Assembly: GCF_025336545.1 (NCBI RefSeq) | Contig: NZ_JAODBU010000002.1 | Span: 1 to 64,000, forward strand | DNA length: 64,000 nt | Source: Eubacterium_U album | Lineage (GTDB): Bacteria; Bacillota; Clostridia; Lachnospirales; Lachnospiraceae | Direction of reading: 5' to 3' | In this document: in pieces, positions 34,218 to 42,483 of the stretch | How positions within the stretch are numbered: position 1 is the first letter of the stretch | Layout: every line of letters starts with the position of its first letter | The notes under the pieces: model-generated | The model's database searches: none | What the model saw: the letters and a program-made list of their open reading frames with translations, nothing else | Told to the model about the DNA's origin: nothing | Translations under genes and position numbers: made by a program

Positions 34218-35231
34218 TTAATTATTCTTTATTTTTATATTCTTTGTTTCTCTTTGCCTTATGCTCTCATCATAACTGTTTATTTTATTATTTCTTATAT
34301 TACAATTTGCCCATGCTAAACAATTTATTCCATAACTTTTTGCTTTTTTAATATTACAGTCTTCTATGGTGATGTTTTTATGATAAACAATTCCACCATT
34401 ATCGCTATATCTATGAGTTCCAATTGCTACTATTACATTATTAAATTTACATTTTTTAATTAAAACTTTAACATTAGGGGTTTGATCGTTTTTAGCCCAT
34501 ATTTTCGAAAAGCCATCCGTAGAATCGTCAGGTGTGTCTATATTAATTGCCTCTCTGTTTTTATTATATCCTTCTGCATTTCTAAATGTGCAATTAAGTA
34601 TTTTCACATTCTTACTTGCATCTAATTCAATAAAATGACATTCGTTCAGATTTTCAAATGTAATTCCTTTTATAGTAATATTCTGATTATGACACATTGT
34701 TACTGCAACAGACTGATATACGCTATTAGTATTAATAGTAACTTTACCTTTTCCAATCATACTTGAGTCATGTACTCCATTATATTCTTTGCTCCAATTT
34801 TTCTTATCATATTTTGCGGCAGGCACAAATTCAAATAAGGTTACTCCTGCATGGAATTTCTTAGTATGTGTATCTGTTGTTTTATTAATTACAACACCAT
34901 CTTCAAATATAATTTTGACATTTGACGGAATACAAAGTGTATTTGTAATATTATATGTTCCTTTTTTTACAATTAATTTTCCTCCTCCTGACACCTCAAG
35001 TTTTTCAAGATATGAGCGGAACAAATACCAATCTCTTGTATATTTATTCACATAATCAGAACCATATGTAGAATATAAGTGTGAACCTACGTCAATCAAT
35101 TTGCTTTTCTTTGATATTGTATATACTTTATTTTCTTTTTTTGCGGCCATTACATTATTTTGTGCAAATATTGTAAAAAAGCTCATCATTACAATTAACG
35201 TTACATAAATTATCTTTTTACTCATCTTCAT
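34218..35231 (-). CDS. Secreted right-handed beta-helix protein
   Basis: A 337-residue protein with a signal peptide (KKIIYVTLIVMMSFFTIFA, then cleavage near NVMA). The rest is a pectate-lyase-like parallel beta-helix: repeated strands in GGGKLIVKKGTYNITNTL, NQNITIKGITFENLNECHFI and SKNVKILNCTFRNAEG, then NITIEDCNIKKAKSYGI. The EAINIDTPDDS segment resembles substrate-groove motifs of glycan-active beta-helix enzymes, so a polysaccharide role is plausible but the activity is unassigned. I start at ATG 35231, after GGAGG; the TTG-type start at 35243 would overlap that site. Repeat locus C lies directly upstream. Confidence 0.8.
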   Translation of the reverse strand: MKMSKKIIYVTLIVMMSFFTIFAQNNVMAAKKENKVYTISKKSKLIDVGSHLYSTYGSDYVNKYTRDWYLFRSYLEKLEVSGGGKLIVKKGTYNITNTLCIPSNVKIIFEDGVVINKTTDTHTKKFHAGVTLFEFVPAAKYDKKNWSKEYNGVHDSSMIGKGKVTINTNSVYQSVAVTMCHNQNITIKGITFENLNECHFIELDASKNVKILNCTFRNAEGYNKNREAINIDTPDDSTDGFSKIWAKNDQTPNVKVLIKKCKFNNVIVAIGTHRYSDNGGIVYHKNITIEDCNIKKAKSYGINCLAWANCNIRNNKINSYDESIRQRETKNIKIKNN

Positions 35232-35254
35232 AAAATCCTCCAATTCTCGAATCC

Positions 35255-35348
35255 GCTTCGCTCCTTCTCAGTGATTATACATTCGCCAAATACTTTCAGT
35301 TTTTTTTGCAAGCAAAAAACTGAAAGTATTTGGCTCATTGTGCATAAC
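35255..35348. repeat. Dispersed hairpin repeat, locus C (single copy)
   Basis: One copy without tandem units: TCCGCTTCGCT...GTGATTATACATTCGCC, then the hairpin GCCAAATACTTTCAG...CTGAAAGTATTTGGC with loop TTGCAAGC, ending TCATTGTGCATAAC. Like loci A and B it sits just beyond a minus-strand terminator, here that of tRNA-Leu(AAG). Confidence 0.85.
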
Positions 35349-35352
35349 AAAA

Positions 35353-35372
35353 AAACACCTCTTAGGGTGTTT
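35353..35372 (-). terminator. Terminator beyond tRNA-Leu(AAG)
   Basis: AAACACC pairs with GGTGTTT and is followed on minus by TTTTTTT. Confidence 0.75.
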
Positions 35373-35487
35373 ATCATTTAAAATAAATATACAAATTTAG
35401 TTTTATAGTTTTTCAAACTTTATTTAATATTTTATCTAATAAATATGTACCACCCCAAATATATACCTTATTTTAAGGTATAAAAAA

Positions 35488-35572
35488 TGCGGAAGATGGG
35501 ACTTGAACCCACACGACTGCAATAGCCACAAGATCCTTAGTCTTGCTCGTCTGCCAGTTCCGACACTTCCGC
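35488..35572 (-). tRNA. tRNA-Leu(AAG)
   Basis: An 85-nt class II tRNA on minus. Acceptor GCGGAAG pairs with CTTCCGC, discriminator A. The anticodon stem CAAGA/TCTTG encloses CTAAGGA, giving anticodon AAG. The long extra arm and GGTTCAAGTCC T arm fit leucine. An A34 anticodon would need deamination to inosine; many bacteria instead use GAG for these codons. CCA is not encoded. Confidence 0.9.
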
Positions 35573-35759
35573 TTACATCTTGCTTTCGCTTGACGCAAGA
35601 AAAATATTATCACAATACGTCACGTCTGTCAACATTTTTTTAATAATTTAAATAAAAGCTACTAATCATTAAAAGATAAATCATATCCCGCATTATATAT
35701 TTCATAAAAAGCTTCTCCTGCAGGAGCAAGAACTGTATCATAAGTACGGGCAACTTTTA

Positions 35760-35802
35760 AATTGCCTGGGACAAAAATAAAAAATTAAGTCCGCAGGCAA
35801 AT
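35760..35802. repeat. Internal-deletion derivative of the three-hairpin element
   Basis: TTGCCTGGGAC and GTCCGCAGGCAA pair here around an A-rich loop. They match the two outer ends of the full element at 50899-51060 (its minus-strand ATGCCTGCGGA and GACCCTGGCAT), with the hairpins gone. Confidence 0.5.
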
Positions 35803-35849
35803 CATTTCAAAAACTTCGCAGTCGATTGGTTTAAAGATGTTTAATGATA

Positions 35850-35945
35850 TCAGGTTTAAAAGATCTAAGCCCACATAAATTTGCTCATAAACGGGCAAAA
35901 GTTCTTGGTGTCCGCCCCAATATGAGCATCAAAGTAAATCTTAGG
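35850..35945. repeat. Decayed partial copy of the three-hairpin element
   Basis: TCTAAGCCCACAT..., TTGCTCATAA, GGGCAAAAG and CCGCCCCAATATGAGCAT follow the same order as 50911-50980 of the full element, but stem bases are mutated and the last hairpin is missing. It lies between tRNA-Leu(AAG) and tex. Confidence 0.65.
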
Positions 35946-35970
35946 CTTTTGCATCCAAAATCATTTTTTA

Positions 35971-38112
35971 TTATATATTCTTCATTGTAAGTTGAATACG
36001 CTTTTTGCTCTTGTCAACACTTAACACCTTAACATCAACTATGTCACCAACACTCACTACTTCAAGTGGGTGTTTTATATATTTATCACTAAGTTCAGAT
36101 ATATGTACAAGTCCATCCTGATGAACCCCTATATCTACAAATGCACCAAAGTCAATTACATTTCTAACTGTTCCCTTAAGAATCATTCCTTCTTTTAAGT
36201 CATCAAAGTCTAAAACGTCACTCTTTAATACAGGCTTTGGCATTTCATCTCTAGGATCTCTTCCCGGCTTTTCTATTTCCTTAACTATATCCATCAATGT
36301 AATTTCATCTGTTCCTATTTCATCTGCAATTTTCTTATTATCTGTAATCTTTTTCTGCAAATCTTTAATTCCTAAAGCTATATCTTTTTCAGAATAATCA
36401 AATAATTTAAGCAAAGCCTTTGCTGCTTTATAGCTTTCAGGATGAACACTTGTATTATCTAAAGGCTCTTTTCCATCTCTTATACGCAAAAATCCTGCAC
36501 ATTGCTCAAATGCTTTTGGTCCAAGTTTGGCAACCTTAAGTAAATCTTTTCTACTGTTAAAAATGCCATTTTCTTCTCTATACTCGACAATATTTTTCGC
36601 AAGTGTTTTGTTAATTCCTGAAACATACTGTAGCAATGGAGCAGATGCAGTATTTAAGTCTACTCCCACACTATTTACACAATCTTCAACTACACCTGAA
36701 AGTGTTGTTTCTAATTTTTTCTGATTCATATCATGCTGATATTGACCTACACCAATAGCCTTAGGTTCAATTTTAACTAATTCAGCCAATGGATCCTGTA
36801 ATCTTCTCGCCATAGATGTAGCACTTCTTTGTCCAACATCAAAATTAGGGAATTCCTCAGTTGCAAGTTTGCTTGCTGAATATACTGAAGCTCCTGCTTC
36901 ATTAACAATAATATACTGAACTTTTCTTTTAGCTTCTTTTATAATATCTACAATCACAGCTTCTGATTCTCTTGACGCTGTTCCGTTACCAAGCGAAATC
37001 AAATCTACATTGTATTTATCTATCAGTCCAAGAATTATTTTCTTTGATTCTTCGATTTTATTTTGCGGTGCTGTTGGGAAAATTACTGTCGTATATAATA
37101 CTTTTCCGGTAGGGTCAACAATTGCTATTTTGCAGCCTGTTCTAAACGCCGGATCCCAGCCCAAAACAGTTTTTCCAATAATTGGTGGCTGCATTAATAA
37201 TTGTTTTAAATTCTGTCCAAATACTTTAATTGCCCCATCCTCTGCTTTTTCAGTAAGTAAATTTCTGATTTCTCTTTCGATTGCAGGCTGAATAAGTCGT
37301 TTAAAACTGTCCTGTACAGCATCTTTAATTATATCAGAAGTATTTTGGTTATCTCTAATTATAGTTGTTTTTACTAATGCATTTATTATTGCTTCTTCCG
37401 GCATTTCAACTGTAACATTTAATATTTTTTCTTTTTCACCACGATTAATCGCCAAAATTCTATGTCCGGGAATCTTTGCTACTGATTCACTATATTCATA
37501 GTAATTATCATAAACCGTCTTTTCTTCTTTATTTTTTGCCTCTGAAGCAATCATTCCCTGTTTTAGGACTAACTTTCGTATTGCATTTCTATATTCAGCA
37601 TTATCAGAAATCATTTCAGCAATTATATCTTTTGCACCCTGAATAGCCTGTTCAACGTTTTCAACTCCTTTTTCAGGATTAACAAAAACTTCTGCTTCTT
37701 TTGTTATCTGATTTTTAGTAATTTGAAGCATAATTATATTTGCTAAAGGTTCTAAGCCTTTTTCTTTAGCATCTGTTGCTCTTGTTCTTCTTTTTGGTCT
37801 GTATGGACGATATAAATCATCTACTGCAACAATAGTTTGTGCATCCATGATTTTTTTCTTTAATTCATCTGTTAATTTTCCTTGTTCTTCAATTGAAGCT
37901 AATACTGTTTCTTTCTTTTCTTCTAAGTTCCTTAAATATTTTAATCTTTCATCTAAAGTTCTTAACTGTTCGTCATTAAGTTCTCCTGTTACAGGTTTTC
38001 TGTATCTCGCAATAAAAGGGATTGTATTTCCTTCATCAATAAGTTTTACAGCAGCCTCTACCTGCCATTCTTTAACATTTAATTCCTGTGCTATTGTCAA
38101 ATTAATATTCAT
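35971..38112 (-). CDS. tex: Tex-family RNA-binding transcription accessory protein
   Basis: A 713-residue protein of the Tex/YqgF-HhH-S1 family. Order: N-terminal helical domain (PFIARYRKPVTGELNDEQLR), YqgF/RNase-H-like domain (GWDPAFRTGCKIAIVDPTGK), helix-hairpin-helix region (VGQYQHDMNQKKLE, SGINKTLAKNIVEYRE) and a C-terminal S1 domain (GTVRNVIDFGAFVDIGVHQD). Tex binds nucleic acid and affects transcription; the precise role is unclear. The start at 38112 follows AAAGGAAAAGAT; the in-frame ATG at 38127 has the ribosome site inside it. Confidence 0.94.
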   Translation of the reverse strand: MNINLTIAQELNVKEWQVEAAVKLIDEGNTIPFIARYRKPVTGELNDEQLRTLDERLKYLRNLEEKKETVLASIEEQGKLTDELKKKIMDAQTIVAVDDLYRPYRPKRRTRATDAKEKGLEPLANIIMLQITKNQITKEAEVFVNPEKGVENVEQAIQGAKDIIAEMISDNAEYRNAIRKLVLKQGMIASEAKNKEEKTVYDNYYEYSESVAKIPGHRILAINRGEKEKILNVTVEMPEEAIINALVKTTIIRDNQNTSDIIKDAVQDSFKRLIQPAIEREIRNLLTEKAEDGAIKVFGQNLKQLLMQPPIIGKTVLGWDPAFRTGCKIAIVDPTGKVLYTTVIFPTAPQNKIEESKKIILGLIDKYNVDLISLGNGTASRESEAVIVDIIKEAKRKVQYIIVNEAGASVYSASKLATEEFPNFDVGQRSATSMARRLQDPLAELVKIEPKAIGVGQYQHDMNQKKLETTLSGVVEDCVNSVGVDLNTASAPLLQYVSGINKTLAKNIVEYREENGIFNSRKDLLKVAKLGPKAFEQCAGFLRIRDGKEPLDNTSVHPESYKAAKALLKLFDYSEKDIALGIKDLQKKITDNKKIADEIGTDEITLMDIVKEIEKPGRDPRDEMPKPVLKSDVLDFDDLKEGMILKGTVRNVIDFGAFVDIGVHQDGLVHISELSDKYIKHPLEVVSVGDIVDVKVLSVDKSKKRIQLTMKNI

Positions 38113-38372
38113 ATCTTTTCCTTTCATCTCATTTTAATAAGGACCCTATTATAATAGCACTATTTAAGATGTATTTGTAACTTTTTTATTCATATATCTA
38201 CTTTAACTATTTCTCGTTTTCCATTAAATCATACTTCAGTTATTAATAATTATTTCTAAATTTAAAACTTATTCTTAAAATTATATTAATTAGGTATACT
38301 TTTACATTTTTTGATGTTATACTTCTCATTAATGTGAATTCATTTCACTAAAACACAACATAAGGAGTTCTT

Positions 38373-39095
38373 ATGGAAAAGAGAATCAGAAGCTTTTTTC
38401 ATAAGTACAAACATTTATGGCCTCTATTATATTTTTTCATATATATGCCATGGTTTATCATATTAGAAAATAACGTAACTGATAATTATCATATAATGCA
38501 TTGTTTTATGGATGATATTATTCCATTTAACGAATTATTTATTATTCCATATCTGTTATGGTTTCTATATTTACCGGCAATTTTCGTTTTTTTGTTTTAT
38601 CACTCAACAAACGAATTTTATAGACTTTGTGCTTATGAATTTACCGGCATGACAATATGTCTGCTTATATACACTATTTTTCCTAATGGTCACGATTTAC
38701 GTATTGACCCCGGAATCAGAGATAACATATTTGTTAATTTAGTTAACTTTATATACAATAACGATACACCTACAAATGTATGTCCAAGCATTCATGTTTT
38801 TGCAACTTTATCAGCCCAGATTTGTCTGATAAAAAGTCCTCACATGAAAGAATTAAAATCAAGAAAACGTATTAAATGGTTTACATCCGTCTTGGCAGTA
38901 CTTATATGTCTTTCTACTGTATTTTTAAAACAACATTCATTTATCGATTTAGTATGTGGTATATTACTTTCACTCACTTTATACCTTGTTGTATTTAAAG
39001 TATGGTTCAAAAATGTTAAATTTAATGCTCCTTACGTAAAAGACCCACACAAACACGAAGTATTATACTTCTTAAATAAATACAATAAAAAATGA
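38373..39095 (+). CDS. PAP2-superfamily membrane phosphatase/transferase
   Basis: A 240-residue protein with about six membrane helices. The last two PAP2 motifs are visible: PTNVCPSIHVFAT (the PSxH motif) and KQHSFIDLVCGILL (catalytic His/Asp). The first motif is not clear, as in the inositol-phosphorylceramide-synthase-like branch of PAP2. It likely acts on a lipid phosphate at the outer membrane face; the substrate is unknown. TAAGGAG precedes ATG. Its stop codon lies within the terminator stem at 39087-39129. Confidence 0.82.
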   Translation: MEKRIRSFFHKYKHLWPLLYFFIYMPWFIILENNVTDNYHIMHCFMDDIIPFNELFIIPYLLWFLYLPAIFVFLFYHSTNEFYRLCAYEFTGMTICLLIYTIFPNGHDLRIDPGIRDNIFVNLVNFIYNNDTPTNVCPSIHVFATLSAQICLIKSPHMKELKSRKRIKWFTSVLAVLICLSTVFLKQHSFIDLVCGILLSLTLYLVVFKVWFKNVKFNAPYVKDPHKHEVLYFLNKYNKK

Positions 39096-39129
39096 TACGA
39101 AAACCTAATTGGAATTCGTATCATTTTTT
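39087..39129. terminator. Bidirectional terminator overlapping the PAP2 stop
   Basis: A 15-bp stem AAAAAATGATACGAA/TTCGTATCATTTTTT that contains the TGA stop of the PAP2 gene. Confidence 0.85.
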
Positions 39130-39205
39130 ATTCTATGCCATTAAAATTCTAATAATTTCAAATAGCTTGTGCGTTTATTAGTATAAACCACTAACACTAT
39201 TACAT

Positions 39206-40219
39206 TTAATTAAAGCCATAAAGTTTCTGAGCAATCTTATATCCTGCCTTTGAAACTTTTCTTCCGGCTTTACCTTTTAAATTCATTGTTCTTCCAAGTG
39301 CTGAATATCTTACCTTTTTATATAATACGGGATTGCTTTCTTTTAGATCATCCCATAATTTCTGTTTATCCTTTAATCTTTCATCGCTTCCTTCAAGAAT
39401 TGATAATATTGAAGAAATACACATCATCATATCAAAATAATGAACCATTACATTGTCTAAGTTCTTATTATTTACTAATGAGTCATTATATACATCAAGC
39501 ATTATCTTTGTAACTCTATACTGCTGGTCAATTCTCTTAATCATAATATCCTGCTGAACTGACTGATCATCTCTTCCTATAAAATATTTGTACAATACTA
39601 CATCAAGATAATATATATTCTTTACATATGGCAATGGCTGGAACACATAAATATTATCAACATAAAATGTGTGCTTTGGAAGTACCATACCACTTTCTCT
39701 AAGTACTTTTGTTCTATATATTACTGAGTGCATAAGCAAATACTGGCTTTTACCAAATTTAACATCATCCCATGTAAACATTTTACCTACAGGCATAGAC
39801 CTCTTATATCTCATTACCTTTTTATGTTTCTGACCTACTTTATCATATAAAAAGTCTGTGATAAGCATATCTAACCCTGCATCTTCTTCAACCATTTTTT
39901 CGAGTAGATCAAGAACCTGCTTTAAAGCATTCTTTCCAAGACAGTCATCACTGTCAACTACTTTAAAATATAATCCTGTTGCATTTTTAATTCCTGTATT
40001 TACAGCTTCTCCATGTCCACCATTTTCCTGATGAACAACTTTTACAATATCAGGAAATTTTCTTTGATATTTGTTTGCTATTTCTAAGGTATTATCCTTT
40101 GAGCCATCGTCAACTATTATTAACTCTACTCTGTCTCCCCCTGTTAAAATGCTTCTGATTGTTTTTTCCATGTATTCTGCTGAATTATAACATGGAACAG
40201 CTACTGATAATAATTTCAT
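39206..40219 (-). CDS. Family 2 glycosyltransferase
   Basis: A 337-residue GT-A enzyme. N-terminal motifs VAVPCYNSAEYMEKTI, ELIIVDDGSKDNT, HQENGGHGEAVNTGI and the metal-binding VDSDDCL are intact. There are no membrane helices, and the basic C-terminus ends in NLKGKAGRKVSKAGYKIAQ. The acceptor is unknown; surface glycan or lipid glycosylation is plausible. It starts one base inside the stop of the CPBP gene (TAATG), and with the CPBP and HAD genes forms a three-gene unit. Confidence 0.88.
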   Translation of the reverse strand: MKLLSVAVPCYNSAEYMEKTIRSILTGGDRVELIIVDDGSKDNTLEIANKYQRKFPDIVKVVHQENGGHGEAVNTGIKNATGLYFKVVDSDDCLGKNALKQVLDLLEKMVEEDAGLDMLITDFLYDKVGQKHKKVMRYKRSMPVGKMFTWDDVKFGKSQYLLMHSVIYRTKVLRESGMVLPKHTFYVDNIYVFQPLPYVKNIYYLDVVLYKYFIGRDDQSVQQDIMIKRIDQQYRVTKIMLDVYNDSLVNNKNLDNVMVHYFDMMMCISSILSILEGSDERLKDKQKLWDDLKESNPVLYKKVRYSALGRTMNLKGKAGRKVSKAGYKIAQKLYGFN

Positions 40220-41112
40220 TACTTAATCTCCTTTATCTCATTTGGTATAACTGTTTTGTATATAATTATTCCTATAATTAAAGCTAAAATTCCAAATACT
40301 ATTGCCATTTGCAAATATGATGCAGTAAGCTGTACTGTATTATATTGTGACGCGGCACTCGTATCCAAACCTGTTTCATTTGCAATTATTGATACAATTG
40401 TACTTACAGAATTAGCTGTAACATGTAAAATTATTGGAGCTATAATACTTTTATATCTTTCATAAACATAAACCGCCGCAAGGCCAACTAAAAACGCATA
40501 CGGACCTTGCACAAAATTCATATGAATTATTCCAAAAATTATTGATGAAATAATTGCTGCTAAAACAGGCGGACATATTCTTTTAAATCTGTTATATACA
40601 ACTCCTCTATGCATAAATTCTTCTGATATTGGAGCAATAATTGCTGTTGTAATAATAAGCATAAAATAACTACTGTTATTTAATATTTCTTTAGTATTAT
40701 CATATGTTCCAACCATATTTTCAGGCATATATAGCGTTAAGATACTTACTAAAGCATTTGCAAACATCATAAAAAAATATGCAAACGGAATTACAAGTAA
40801 ATACTTAGTCCATTTAACTTTGTCATATTTTACATAAATTCCTTTTAATTTATCTTTTACTATATCGCTATACATAAAATAAGCCATTATAATAATACAT
40901 ATAATATCCGTTAAAAGTGTAATTTCCATCGCATGTAAATTAATCTTATTTACTCTATCACTATATTGCGATATTCCTGTGTATTTAGAATTTGCACTCA
41001 TTACACTTAGCGTTATCATTAAAATATTCTGAATTACTATTGCTGTTCCCTGAAAAAACAGTATAGGATAAATTCCTCTCCATAAATTCCTTGCTGTTAC
41101 TTTTTCTTTCAT
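40219..41112 (-). CDS. CPBP (CAAX-like) intramembrane protease
   Basis: A 297-residue protein with about eight membrane helices. The catalytic motifs are APISEEFMHRGVVYNRFK (Glu-Glu and Arg) and FGIIHMNFVQGPYAFLVG (His, then Asn/Gln), typical of the CPBP/Abi family. Relatives process peptides or protect against bacteriocins, but the substrate cannot be told here. It ends overlapping the GT2 start by one base and is 15 bases after the HAD gene. Confidence 0.88.
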   Translation of the reverse strand: MKEKVTARNLWRGIYPILFFQGTAIVIQNILMITLSVMSANSKYTGISQYSDRVNKINLHAMEITLLTDIICIIIMAYFMYSDIVKDKLKGIYVKYDKVKWTKYLLVIPFAYFFMMFANALVSILTLYMPENMVGTYDNTKEILNNSSYFMLIITTAIIAPISEEFMHRGVVYNRFKRICPPVLAAIISSIIFGIIHMNFVQGPYAFLVGLAAVYVYERYKSIIAPIILHVTANSVSTIVSIIANETGLDTSAASQYNTVQLTASYLQMAIVFGILALIIGIIIYKTVIPNEIKEIK

Positions 41113-41127
41113 GCCATCCTCAATTCA

Positions 41128-41784
41128 TCAACTTAATAAATATTCCTCTAATTCTTTAGCAGAATCAACAATCGCTATCGCTCCATGTTCAAGCATTTCT
41201 TTACTATTGCCAAAACCATATGATACACCTATTGTATCCAAGCCGACTTTCTTTGCTCCATCAACATCAAAGCATGTATCACCAATCATTACAGCATTAT
41301 CATTATTTATGTGTAAACCGGATTCTTCAATTAAGACATTAAGAACCGCTTCTTTACTTTGTCTGTTTCCCTTGGTTTCTGCACCCATCACGTAATCAAA
41401 ATACTCATATATTTCTAAATATTTAAGTACTTCTATTGCCATTTCGAGAGGTTTAGAAGTTGCAATAGCCAACTTCTTTCCTGCTTTTTTTAAAGAACTT
41501 AACATTTCTTTTGTACCAGGATAAATAGTTGTTTCATATATTCCTATCGGAAGATATCTTTCTCTATATACCTCTTTTAAATGAGCTGCCTCTTCAACCG
41601 TCATTCCGTAACTTCTCACAAACTCATCAATAAGCGGAGGCCCAATGAAATGTTCTAGCGAATCTAAATTTTCCTCTTCTATTCCTACACTCTTTAAAGC
41701 ATACTGCACTGATTTAGTAATTCCTTCTTTTGAATTACTTAATGTACCATCTAAGTCGAATATCATTATATTATATTTACTCAT
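41128..41784 (-). CDS. HAD-family phosphatase, phosphoglycolate-phosphatase-like
   Basis: A 218-residue HAD hydrolase with the catalytic motif IMIFDLDGTLSNS, a helical cap (QYALKSVGIEEEN), motif II in IATSKPLEMA, Lys in motif III and NAVMIGDTCFDVDGA in motif IV. It resembles the Gph/PpaX-like 5'-nucleotidase group. The substrate is not determinable. It is first in a minus-strand unit with the CPBP protease and GT2. Confidence 0.85.
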   Translation of the reverse strand: MSKYNIMIFDLDGTLSNSKEGITKSVQYALKSVGIEEENLDSLEHFIGPPLIDEFVRSYGMTVEEAAHLKEVYRERYLPIGIYETTIYPGTKEMLSSLKKAGKKLAIATSKPLEMAIEVLKYLEIYEYFDYVMGAETKGNRQSKEAVLNVLIEESGLHINNDNAVMIGDTCFDVDGAKKVGLDTIGVSYGFGNSKEMLEHGAIAIVDSAKELEEYLLS

Positions 41785-41977
41785 ATGTGTATGACCTTTC
41801 TGTGTTTTTTATCTATTATTTATTGCACACATACAACTTACTATATATTTCTTAATTCAAATATATTCTTTCTACACTTCTATATTTATATTCATTAATT
41901 ACTTCTATAAACACATTCTATCAGCAATAAAAAGAATATTTGCCATTCCTCTTTGTGGATTATACCATAAATCGCTC

Positions 41978-42006
41978 TTGTTTTACATATGTTTTTGTTT
42001 TATAAT
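41978..42006 (+). promoter_or_regulatory. Promoter for the small Thr-rich membrane protein
   Basis: TTGTTT and a perfect TATAAT with a 17-base spacer, about 35 bases before the start at 42043. Confidence 0.65.
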
Positions 42007-42042
42007 AATTAAGATAAAATTAAATTTGTGAGGTACATATTA

Positions 42043-42396
42043 ATGAGTCAGCAGAAGGTAGACAATCGCAAGAAAGAGAAATACAACCGTAAGGCAGCAC
42101 CTAAAAAAGCTCAGATAAAAACAATCTTGGGGTATGTGGCAATCGCATTAATCGGAATTGCCATTTTAGTATATTTAGGATATTCAATCGCTGTTTCTAC
42201 AGGTATGTACACTCCACCTGAAACAACTACTACATATGCCAGTGAAGTTTCAGCTTCTGATTTGCGTAAGCAGTTGATTGAAGCAGGCGACAGCAATGTA
42301 AAAGACATTTCAGATGAAGAAACATCTACACAGGAAGCTACAACAACAGCTTCAGAAGATGAATCTACTACTGTAGAAGAAACTACAGCTGAATAA
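42043..42396 (+). CDS. Hypothetical single-pass membrane protein with Thr/Glu-rich tail
   Basis: A 117-residue protein not of a family I recognise. A basic N-terminus (KVDNRKKEKYNRKAAPKK) precedes one membrane helix (TILGYVAIALIGIAILVYLG), giving an inside-N orientation. The outer part is Ser/Thr/Glu-rich (SDEETSTQEATTTASEDES). The start ATG at 42043 has GTGAGG just upstream; the in-frame GTG at 42028 is part of that ribosome site. It has its own promoter and terminator. Confidence 0.75.
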   Translation: MSQQKVDNRKKEKYNRKAAPKKAQIKTILGYVAIALIGIAILVYLGYSIAVSTGMYTPPETTTTYASEVSASDLRKQLIEAGDSNVKDISDEETSTQEATTTASEDESTTVEETTAE

Positions 42397-42420
42397 TTAT
42401 AATTTATTAAATTATTCTCT

Positions 42421-42456
42421 AAAAAATCCGGTAGAATTTAACTACCGGATTTTTTT
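42421..42456. terminator. Bidirectional terminator
   Basis: AAAATCCGGTAG/CTACCGGATTTT with flanking A and T runs, between the Thr-rich gene and argS. Confidence 0.9.
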
Positions 42457-42483
42457 AATATAAATAATAATTAAATTTTATGA

